64,000 nucleotides of DNA, taken from positions 1 to 64,000 of the forward strand of contig NZ_NQKQ01000014.1 of NCBI RefSeq assembly GCF_002269505.1, in the 5' to 3' direction. The translations under genes and the position numbers were made by a program. Source of the DNA: Pseudomonas fragi (lineage in GTDB: Bacteria; Pseudomonadota; Gammaproteobacteria; Pseudomonadales; Pseudomonadaceae). The notes under the pieces were generated by a model. It worked only from the letters and a program-made list of their open reading frames with translations. It ran no database searches and was not told the DNA's origin. Shown here piece by piece: positions 1 through 7,546 of the stretch. Within the stretch, counting starts at the first letter, position 1. Each line of letters opens with the position of its first letter.

Positions 1-2160
1 CCGATTACCGGTAACCTCAGCGATGGCGGCGTCTCCAACGACACCACCCCGACCCTGCACGGCCAAGCCACCCCTGGCGCGACGGTCACGGTCTATGACG
101 GCACCACGCCACTCGGCACGACAACGGCCGACGGACTCGGTAACTGGAGCTACACCACTCCGGATCTTGGCGAAGGCAGCCACAGCTTCACGGCCACGGC
201 GACCACCGCGACCGGGGGCAGCGCGCCTACCGCGGCTTTCAACCTGACCATTGACACCACTGCACCCGGCCAGCCAGGTGCAGGCGGCAATGGCGGCATT
301 GATCTGATTACCGATGACGTGGGTCTGGTGACCGGCCCGATCGCCAATGGTGGCACCACCGACGACACCACCCCGACCCTCAGCGGCGGCGGACAGGAAC
401 CCGGTGCAACCGTCACCATCATCGACAACGGCCAACCTCTGGGCACAGCCATTGTCGGTCCCGATGGCACATGGAGCTATACCCCGCCACCGCTCAATGA
501 GGGCGCACACCCGTTCACCCTGATCGTCACCGATCCGGCCGGCAATGCCAGCTTGCCATCCGATCCGTACACCATCATCGTGGACACTACGCCACCTTTG
601 GCCAGCGCCATTGTTGACGGCATGTCGAAAGACAGTGGCACCAACCACAACAACTTTATAACCAACGATGGTTCAGCCGGGCGCGTGATTGAGGGGTCAT
701 TGACGAGTGCCCTGGCAGTTGGTGAAAAGGTTCAGGTATCTAGCGACGGAGGGGTAACCTGGCTCGACGCTACAGTAACTGGCACTAAGTGGAGCGCTCT
801 GGATCTGAGCAGCCATAACGCAAACTGGGAAATCCAGACTCGTGTGATAGACCTTGCTGGCAATACCAATGTCTCTTCGCAATCCGTTATCCTGGATACA
901 ACGGTGCAATCTCCGACATCGGTCAGTTGGGATGGCTTTAACATAGCCGTCAACTTCAACCCGGCGAGCGTAGCGGTTGGAGATAAAGTACATCTGATCA
1001 TCGATGGAAACGCGGTCGAACATACTTTGACTGCGAGCGACATTGCCGCTGGCAAGGTTGAATTACTGTGGGAGTCCACAGTCCATGGAAACAGCAACAG
1101 CATTGATGCCGCCATAGTCGATAGCACAGGCAACATATCCAGTTACCTGCCGTATACAAAAATCACGACTACCGTCACCGCAGAGACATTCAACAGCCAG
1201 TCCCAAAGCCCGCTTACAACCGGTCAAATGTACTCGATGAATGGTTTCGAACTGACTGCAGTGGCGACCACTTCGGGGACCTCTGGCAGTACCGGGTTTG
1301 GTACGACCCTTGGGGTATGGGCAGAACCGCCAACGACCATGGCTCTGATCATGACGGGCGGCTCGAATATCAAGCTGACTATGGACCCAAACCAAACCTT
1401 CGATGCCATTTCCTTCCGAGTGGGCGACTTCAACTACGGGGACAGCCTTGTGGCCAATTTTTACGATGCGGGTGGCAATCTGGTATACACGACAACCACC
1501 CCGGGACAATCAAACCTTAGTTTTGTCGTTACTCAAGAGCTGCCTCTGGGCCTGGTGTTTTCGAGTGTATCCCTGATTTCAGGCGGCTCAGCTGTAAACG
1601 CCTTCTGGATTGATGACATACAACTGGGCACGACTAACTACACTCAGGGCGCACCGCATGACCCGCTGACCGACCAGACCATCACCCAGTCCGGTGAATA
1701 CTACGGCGCTGAAACCGACAACACCTTCTTCATCGACTCGGTTGCATTGCTTGACCCTGCAGGCAGCGGCATTCACGGCGGCGGCGGGATAGACACCCTT
1801 AAACTGACTGGTCAAAACCAGGTACTTGATTTGACCAACCTGGGCCAGAAAGTGGAGAGCATAGAGGTAATAGACCTGACGGGTACTGGCAACAATACCT
1901 TGAAGCTGTCGTTGACTGACGTACTCGAGCAGGGGGGAACCTCGTTATTTACCAATGACGGTCATATACAAATGATGGTCAAGGGTAATGCTGGCGATGC
2001 CGTCATTCTCGATGATCTGTTGGCCAACGGGACTGATCCGGGCAACTGGGCCAACTCCGGGCAGGTCAGCGTGAGTGGGGTGGTGTATGAAGTTTACCGC
2101 CACGACACGCTGGATGCCGAATTGCTGGTTCAACAAGGCGTGACTACCACTCTGGTGTAA
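1..2160 (+). CDS. C-terminal part of a large Ig-repeat adhesin secreted by a type I system (LapA/MapA-like), 5' end outside window
   Basis: The frame is open from base 1, so about 719 residues of the C-terminus are present. Two bacterial Ig-like repeats of about 95 residues are recognisable. They share the pattern DTTPTL-G-PGATV-G-W-Y-P-L-EG-H-F and each ends in DTT-P. They are followed by about 350 more divergent residues. The last 150 residues contain GGGGIDTL and a stretch rich in N, D, T and L (VESIEVIDLTGTGNNTL), typical of C-terminal type I secretion regions of LapA-type adhesins. By analogy it would be exported to the cell surface for attachment and biofilm formation. The LapB/C/E-type exporter lies 2.4 kb downstream on the other strand. 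The N-terminal retention module and any LapG cleavage site are outside the window. LapA versus MapA type cannot be decided. Confidence 0.8.
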   Translation, partial: PITGNLSDGGVSNDTTPTLHGQATPGATVTVYDGTTPLGTTTADGLGNWSYTTPDLGEGSHSFTATATTATGGSAPTAAFNLTIDTTAPGQPGAGGNGGIDLITDDVGLVTGPIANGGTTDDTTPTLSGGGQEPGATVTIIDNGQPLGTAIVGPDGTWSYTPPPLNEGAHPFTLIVTDPAGNASLPSDPYTIIVDTTPPLASAIVDGMSKDSGTNHNNFITNDGSAGRVIEGSLTSALAVGEKVQVSSDGGVTWLDATVTGTKWSALDLSSHNANWEIQTRVIDLAGNTNVSSQSVILDTTVQSPTSVSWDGFNIAVNFNPASVAVGDKVHLIIDGNAVEHTLTASDIAAGKVELLWESTVHGNSNSIDAAIVDSTGNISSYLPYTKITTTVTAETFNSQSQSPLTTGQMYSMNGFELTAVATTSGTSGSTGFGTTLGVWAEPPTTMALIMTGGSNIKLTMDPNQTFDAISFRVGDFNYGDSLVANFYDAGGNLVYTTTTPGQSNLSFVVTQELPLGLVFSSVSLISGGSAVNAFWIDDIQLGTTNYTQGAPHDPLTDQTITQSGEYYGAETDNTFFIDSVALLDPAGSGIHGGGGIDTLKLTGQNQVLDLTNLGQKVESIEVIDLTGTGNNTLKLSLTDVLEQGGTSLFTNDGHIQMMVKGNAGDAVILDDLLANGTDPGNWANSGQVSVSGVVYEVYRHDTLDAELLVQQGVTTTLV

Positions 2161-2168
2161 GCCTGTGC

Positions 2169-2208
2169 AGGAGGCGACGCCCTGTGCGTGACGTCGCCTC
2201 CTTTTTTT
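2169..2208 (+). terminator. Rho-independent terminator after adhesin
   Basis: A perfect 11-bp stem (AGGAGGCGACG with CGTCGCCTCCT, 2169-2179 and 2192-2202) is followed by a run of seven T. It lies 8 bases after the adhesin stop. Confidence 0.9.
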
Positions 2209-2255
2209 CTCACAAAGCCCCCACACTGCTGGGTGCTGAAAGTGGAGTCATTGAT

Positions 2256-3188
2256 ATGTTTAACCGTCATCAAGTTCTAAAAGCAGCCCTGCTCAGTATA
2301 GCGCTGTGCAACATTCCAACTGCCCTGGCCGATACAGCGATGCAGACCACTGCCATCAAGGCGTTTGGCAACCTCTACAGCCAGGTGCCCCCTGTATCCA
2401 ACAGCCAGGCCCAGGTAGTGTATTACCGATCGCAAAACAGCAGCGCCCTGCCCGGTGCAGCCCATGTGTATGTTGACCGCGAATTTCATGCAGCCTTGCT
2501 GCCCGGTGGCTTTACAGCATTCTGTGTGGCACCCGGCGTACATAGCCTGGGTGCCTATCTGAAGGACGCACCCGGTTACAGCGGTAAGAACAGCGATGCC
2601 TATACGGCGACACTGACGGGTGGCAACACTTATTTCCTGAGGGCAACAGAAGACACAACAGGCAAACCGTTATCGGTTACCCGTGCTAACGCCGAACGCG
2701 ACCTGGCGGTTATCCGTCAACAGGTTCAAGCCGTCTCCCGTGCCTCGACCGTACAAGCCTGTAACTACCTGCCCATGCCGGAGGCTGCCCCGGCAGCCAA
2801 GCCATACAAGGACTATGTCCTGCCAGGTGACGTGCTGTTCAGGTTCGGCAAGTCCGGTTATGGCGATATTTCGTCTACGGGGAACAAAGCCATTAATGCG
2901 CTGGTCACCCAGTTGCAAAACGAAAACGTCTCGCTCAAGCAGATAGACGTAATTGGTCATACCGACGCTATTGGTTCGCCCTCCTCTAACCAGGCGCTTG
3001 GCCTCAAACGCGCTCAAACCGTGCGCCGCTTGTTGATTGATGCAGGTCTGCCAGCATCCGCCATTCGCGCAAACAGCGCGGGCGCCAATGACCCAGTCAC
3101 ACAGCAGTGCAAGGGCAGTCGTGCCGAACTGATCGCCTGCTATGCCCCGGATCGCCGTGTAGTGGTGCGTGTCGACATTCGAAACTGA
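2256..3188 (+). CDS. OmpA-family outer-membrane protein with signal peptide
   Basis: This 310-aa protein starts at the ATG at 2256, preceded by a GTGGAG ribosome-binding site. That start gives a clean Sec signal peptide (MFNRHQVLKAALLSIALCN, cleavage near ALA-DT). A longer reading from 2184 would place the start inside the adhesin terminator and spoil the signal. The middle (residues 40-150) resembles DUF2846-type domains. The last 100 residues are an OmpA-like peptidoglycan-binding domain with IGHTD near residue 232, NQALGLKRAQ and a C-terminal RRV-V-V motif. OmpA-like genes are also found in LapA/BpfA-type adhesin loci of other gammaproteobacteria, where their role is not firmly known. I infer an accessory role in anchoring or stabilising the exporter or adhesin at the envelope. 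Confidence 0.85.
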   Translation: MFNRHQVLKAALLSIALCNIPTALADTAMQTTAIKAFGNLYSQVPPVSNSQAQVVYYRSQNSSALPGAAHVYVDREFHAALLPGGFTAFCVAPGVHSLGAYLKDAPGYSGKNSDAYTATLTGGNTYFLRATEDTTGKPLSVTRANAERDLAVIRQQVQAVSRASTVQACNYLPMPEAAPAAKPYKDYVLPGDVLFRFGKSGYGDISSTGNKAINALVTQLQNENVSLKQIDVIGHTDAIGSPSSNQALGLKRAQTVRRLLIDAGLPASAIRANSAGANDPVTQQCKGSRAELIACYAPDRRVVVRVDIRN

Positions 3189-3202
3189 TTTAAATGCGTC
3201 AA

Positions 3203-3240
3203 TAAAAAAACCGGGGCAGTCAGCTGCCCCGGTTTTTTTT
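3203..3240. terminator. Bidirectional terminator between ompA-like gene and REC-Hpt gene
   Basis: A-run, the stem CCGGGGCAG/CTGCCCCGG and a run of eight T. It can serve the converging genes on both strands. Confidence 0.9.
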
Positions 3241-3327
3241 ATCTGTGGTTTCACTACAGGACATCTGCTGTAGATTGTGGGTAGAGCTGATCAGGTCAAG
3301 CCTCGGTCGATGATGACACTGGAAACC

Positions 3328-4074
3328 TTAGCGGTCCTGTAACAACCGGACCTCAAGGGCCCGCAGGCTTTTCAGCACCAGGCCAGCTTGCGCCTGGCAT
3401 TCTTGCAGTGACTCTTGCGAGGCTAGCTCTTCCAGAGTTTTACAGGCTTCAATCAACACAGGGGCGTCCGCCAAGCGTGCACCGCCAAGCAGCTTGTGCG
3501 CCAGTCTTGCCAGCCCCGGGAAGTTGCCGTCCTGAACCATTTGCGCCAGTCTGAGGGCTTCTTGCCTGTGACTCTTGATAATTTGATCCACCAAAGGCCG
3601 ATAAGCCTGGGGCTTGAGCAACTTGATTTTTTGCAATTCTCCGCCTGAAACTGCCTCCGCGGCTGAGGTACGGCCCTCGATTTGACAGGCAACATCGGTG
3701 ACCTGTGGTATCAGGGTTTTCATGCTCACGGGCTTGAGCAAGCACTGGTTCATCCTTGCATTGAGACAATGCTCAATGATGCCTGAGCGGGTGTTTCCCG
3801 CCAGACCAAAAATTGGATGGTCACCCTGCCCCCTCTCTTTCTCGCGGTCACATACCGCTAGAGTCATTTCACAACCATTGATGGGGAGCATATTACAGTC
3901 AGTTATTGTCAGGTCGAACACAGGCACAGTGTCTTCCCTGATGGCCAGCGCAGTTTTACCGTCGTCACAGGACACGACTTCATGCCCCAGAAGCGCCAGT
4001 TTATGGCCTATGAATAGCCGGCAAGCGGCATTACCTTCAACAATATGTATTTTCAATTTCTGTTCCGATGGCAA
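3328..4074 (-). pseudogene. REC-Hpt C-terminal fragment of a BvgS/EvgS-like hybrid sensor kinase
   Basis: The open frame of about 248 codons starts only at a TTG near 4074 and has an in-frame TAA at 4117-4119, with no convincing ribosome-binding site. Residues 8-125 are a receiver domain: phospho-acceptor in ITDCNMLPINGCEM, Lys in LLKPVS. Residues 150-245 are an Hpt domain with the phospho-His in LAHKLLGGARL. This receiver-Hpt order, with ITDCNMP-INGYE-like wording, is that of the C-terminus of BvgS/EvgS unorthodox kinases. An upstream kinase core in another frame (4053-4499) has lost key residues. I therefore read this as the surviving tail of a decayed kinase. It might still be expressed as a small phosphotransfer protein, since both phospho-acceptor residues are intact. 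The natural partners would be the two response regulators at 10.4 and 11.2 kb. Confidence 0.6.
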
Positions 4075-4499
4075 CCGGGGCTCTGATGAAGTCCGCAGAC
4101 TTGCCTTTGATTGTTTTTACACAACTCAGTTCCAACTTCATCGAGCGCAATGGCAAAAATTCCATAACCTGCTTGTTGGCCATCTGACTGTTGAAGCAGC
4201 AACAAGCGAACATTGCCCCGACCGGCATCCTGGATGTACCTGCGCAACAAAATCGACATCATCAGTTTCAACATTACGGCATCAACCGCGACACCTTGAT
4301 GATGAAAATTTGTAAGCATTTGAAATTTTAGACTCTTTCCCTGTGCAAAGGGTAAAAGCAGCCCATATGCATACAGCACCAACTCGGCAAGATAAATGGA
4401 ACGCGTTTGCTGGTTCATGGCGCATGCCTGCAACCTGTATAGATACAGTTTGGCATCGTCATGGGGAAGTATCAAAAAAGTGACCAAAATAATCAACAA
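4053..4499 (-). pseudogene. Decayed histidine-kinase ATPase fragment, out of frame with the REC-Hpt fragment
   Basis: Translation in this frame gives LAELV, then FAQGKSLKFQM, then VDAVMLKLMMSILLRRYI. This follows the pattern of hybrid-kinase linkers leading to the N box (LAELV...A-QKSL...VD-LR-KQVLSNLLSNAIKF). The essential N-box Asn is absent, and the later part (FAIALDEVGTEL) is only a ghost of the D/G1 box. The frame ends at 4053, inside the receiver reading frame, which is in a different phase. No HisKA domain is visible before lapE (4608). It is best explained as the 5' part of the same broken kinase as 3328-4074. A chance open frame is the alternative. Confidence 0.45.
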
Positions 4500-4607
4500 A
4501 GTGCCAAGCCAAGGTTCAAGGCTCGATAGACAATACTAATCAAAGTGCATCTGCATCTGTATCGCTTGCGATGCAGCCGCACTTTGATTGCAGTCTCCGG
4601 CGTCCTG

Positions 4608-6302
4608 TCACGGGGTGCCCTGAAGCCATTTGGCGAGGGTGCCAGCACTTGCGTACTCGCTCACAATGCTCAGGTAGCCGTCAAATCGATTGTTGATCTC
4701 ATTGACCTGGTTGCCGTAATGGTCGTTTTCTGCTGTCAGGACATCAAGCAAAGTGCGCTTGCCCAGATGATGCCACTGCAGAAAAAACGCTTCCCGGATA
4801 CGATTCGACTCAACCGACAAGTCACGGTATAGCTCAGCACGCTCAAGCAGGGTTCGGGCGTCGTTGTCAGCGGTACGTATTTCAAATTCCAGATCACGAC
4901 GCTGCTGCGATGTCTCGAAGTGGCTGGCATCCGCCCGTTGCCTGGCAGCATTCTCGGAAGCACGGTTGGAGCCGCCACTGAACGCACTCCAGGTTATATT
5001 CAAGTTGGTCTGCCAGGGGGATTCATTACCCAAGGCATCCGTACCGGTCGTTTTAGTGACCCCCCAATTCAACTGTGGCAACCCTGCGGCATGAATAGCA
5101 TCAGCCTGGAGCTCGGCAGCTTCGGCCTGTGCAATACTTTGACGAATGGTCGGATGGTTTTGCGCCGCAGCCAACAACAGCTCCATCTGGGCCAGACCGA
5201 TATTCCATTCTGCAGTATGCGGAATGGGAACCGGACGCTCGCCCACCAGTTTGCTCAAGGTAATTTCAGCATCACGCGCTTTGGCCTCTGCTGCCTCGTT
5301 CAACGCTTGCGCTTGCAACAGGCGAGCCTTGGCTTGGGTCAGCTCGCTGCCTCGACCCGGATCCACAGCAACAATACCTGCGAGCATATTGACCAGTTCT
5401 TGCATGCGGCTGGAAAACTGTTTGCTACGATCGCTGATGATGCGCTGTTTGCCCAACTCAATCAGTGTCGAAACAACTTTAAAACTGGTGTCCTCCATTT
5501 GCGCCGCGAGGCTTTGATCTGCCGCAAGGCTGAGCTTTTCACGACTGCCGATGGTTTTTTTAATGCGCCCCCAGTCGTACAGCATGGTATTGACCGTGAG
5601 ATTGACGCCTCCACTGGGCCCCTTGATGTTGGAGCCCTTACCAAACTTCAGGCCTTGGCTCTGAGTACCAACATTGACCTGTGGCCAGCGCGCCCCTTTT
5701 GCTTCGTCAATATCTGACAACGCAGCCTGCTGTTCTGCCTTGGAGCGGGAAATCTCAGGGCTGCGGTCAATTGCCGCCTCCACGGCGCTGAGAAATATGC
5801 CCCTGAGCTCACTTTCCGACGGCCCGTAAATCGTGTGAGAAGAACCTTTACGTGCTGCCATGCGTGCTGGCAGCCCCATGTACTCCAACTCGGAAACACC
5901 ATTGGCCGCGGCTACGTCAGCAGGTCGCTCGGGGCTGGATGGGAGTAGCGCCGTTGTATTGACATTGTCTTTGGGCAGGCTCAATTCAGCGTTGGAGATG
6001 ACGGGTGGCAGGAGCCTGGCTCCACTGCGCGAAGCCTTCACTGCAGTGTCACGGTTTTTTGCTGTTGGCTTGGCACTTTTGGCAGTATTGGCATTCAACG
6101 GTGTGAAGGACAACAGGTCATTGTCTTTCCCGGGGACGAGGGTTTCAGTCAGCTCCAGTTTTGCTTCCCCAGCCCGCACATCATGAAATGGAGTGATGGG
6201 CTCGGCTGCTCTTACAGGCCAGATACACAGCCCTAGAACCACACAAGCCGAGACAGTCTGGATTACCCGAACGTGCTGGTTACCCACATATAAGAGGTTC
6301 AT
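4608..6302 (-). CDS. lapE: TolC-family outer-membrane exporter (LapE-like)
   Basis: This 564-aa protein has a signal peptide (cleavage near VRA-AEP, residue 33). Residues 175-555 form a TolC-type outer-membrane efflux domain, with alternating helical hairpins and motifs such as RSPEISRSKAEQQAALSD and LEFEIRTADNDARTLLERA. Between the signal and the TolC domain lie about 130 residues rich in S, P, K and A, which is an unusually long extension for this family. It would form the outer-membrane channel of the adhesin exporter. It is third in the operon after lapB and lapC and starts 2 bases after the lapC stop, so it is co-translated or tightly coupled. Family assignment is firm. The Lap name is by context. 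Confidence 0.85.
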   Translation of the reverse strand: MNLLYVGNQHVRVIQTVSACVVLGLCIWPVRAAEPITPFHDVRAGEAKLELTETLVPGKDNDLLSFTPLNANTAKSAKPTAKNRDTAVKASRSGARLLPPVISNAELSLPKDNVNTTALLPSSPERPADVAAANGVSELEYMGLPARMAARKGSSHTIYGPSESELRGIFLSAVEAAIDRSPEISRSKAEQQAALSDIDEAKGARWPQVNVGTQSQGLKFGKGSNIKGPSGGVNLTVNTMLYDWGRIKKTIGSREKLSLAADQSLAAQMEDTSFKVVSTLIELGKQRIISDRSKQFSSRMQELVNMLAGIVAVDPGRGSELTQAKARLLQAQALNEAAEAKARDAEITLSKLVGERPVPIPHTAEWNIGLAQMELLLAAAQNHPTIRQSIAQAEAAELQADAIHAAGLPQLNWGVTKTTGTDALGNESPWQTNLNITWSAFSGGSNRASENAARQRADASHFETSQQRRDLEFEIRTADNDARTLLERAELYRDLSVESNRIREAFFLQWHHLGKRTLLDVLTAENDHYGNQVNEINNRFDGYLSIVSEYASAGTLAKWLQGTP

Positions 6303-6304
6303 TT

Positions 6305-7546
6305 CTATCGCTCCCGAAAAGCTTCGCGAGCCTTAAGAACAGGTTTAAGCAGGTAATCAAGGATGGTCTTTTCGCCTGTACGGATTTCAACGGTGGCAAT
6401 CATTCCGGGGATGATGGGTAATGACTTTTTGCCTGCCGTCAGATAGCTGCTATCCGTCAAAATCAGTACACGGTAAAAGGTTTCATCAGGCTTACCTGCT
6501 GCGGCCTTCTGATCGTCTTTGAGGGTATCGGGGCTGATGTACTCGACCACCCCTTTGAGCCCTCCATAAATGCTGTAGTCGTATGCGGTGATTTTCACTG
6601 TGGCAGGTAGCCCGGGGCGCAGAAACGCCACATCGGCAGGACGAATTTTTCCTTCCACCAATAATTGCTCTTCCAGCGGAATGATCTCCAGGATCTGCTC
6701 ACCGGGCTGGATGACACCACCGCGAGTGTTGAACTGGATATGTTTGACCGTCCCGCGTACCGGCGCAGTGATAGTGGTTCTACCTACGACGTCCGCGCGC
6801 CCCACCAGATTCTCCATGGCCTGGGACAACTCCATCAAAAACCTCGCCAATTCGGTAGTCGCCTCGGCCTGATAGCGGTTTTTGCGCTCAACTATCTGCG
6901 ACTTTATTTCGTTGGCCTGACGCCGCATCCGCAAGATTTCCACCTCGGAGATCAACCCCTTGGCTGCCAAAGGTTCGGCGAGCGCGATTTCACGCATGGA
7001 CAATGAGTAGGTTTGCTCAAGAGCCGCGACGCTTTCGTTCAAGGCCTTAAAACGAGCGTTATAGGCACGAGTCTCTTGCAGTACGACTTCTTGGTCGGTT
7101 TTTACCGTCTCATCAAACTCCAGCGGCAATTGATAGGCTTCGGCGCGTAAACGGGTAATCCTGGCCTTGAGGCCAATGACTTTGCTCAACCCTTCTCGGT
7201 AACTGGCTTCAGCCCGGGTCGGATCAATCTTGAGCAGCACTTGGCCTTTTTCCACCACATCGCCTTCTTGCACGTCCATTTGGGCAAGAATTCCGCCCTC
7301 CAGACTCTGGATAACCTGCTCTCGGCTCTTGGAAATAATCTTGGCTTCGCCCTGGGTTATTTCTTCGACGCGGGCCAAATATGCCCACCCCAAGCCAGCC
7401 AGCAACACAGCTGCAATCAGGTACAGCACCAGTTTTGAACCCTGCGTGGTTTGAGTGAGCAGTGACTCCTGAACATCGTTCATAAAAGCCGCGTCACCGG
7501 CCTGCAATACTGCAGTGTCTGTGCGTTTAAACAATTTGCGGAACAT
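6305..7546 (-). CDS. lapC: HlyD-family membrane-fusion protein (LapC-like)
   Basis: The 413-aa periplasmic adaptor has one N-terminal transmembrane helix (about residues 37-60). A biotinyl-lipoyl-like segment follows (EGGILAQMDVQEGDVVEKGQVLLKID, about 80-105), then a long coiled coil to about 250 and a HlyD-type beta-barrel region with GTVKHIQFNTRGGVIQPGE. It would bridge the inner-membrane ABC transporter and the outer-membrane channel. The ATG shares one base with the TGA of the upstream ABC gene (TGATG), and the stop lies 2 bases before lapE, so the three genes form one operon. Confidence 0.9.
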   Translation of the reverse strand: MFRKLFKRTDTAVLQAGDAAFMNDVQESLLTQTTQGSKLVLYLIAAVLLAGLGWAYLARVEEITQGEAKIISKSREQVIQSLEGGILAQMDVQEGDVVEKGQVLLKIDPTRAEASYREGLSKVIGLKARITRLRAEAYQLPLEFDETVKTDQEVVLQETRAYNARFKALNESVAALEQTYSLSMREIALAEPLAAKGLISEVEILRMRRQANEIKSQIVERKNRYQAEATTELARFLMELSQAMENLVGRADVVGRTTITAPVRGTVKHIQFNTRGGVIQPGEQILEIIPLEEQLLVEGKIRPADVAFLRPGLPATVKITAYDYSIYGGLKGVVEYISPDTLKDDQKAAAGKPDETFYRVLILTDSSYLTAGKKSLPIIPGMIATVEIRTGEKTILDYLLKPVLKAREAFRER

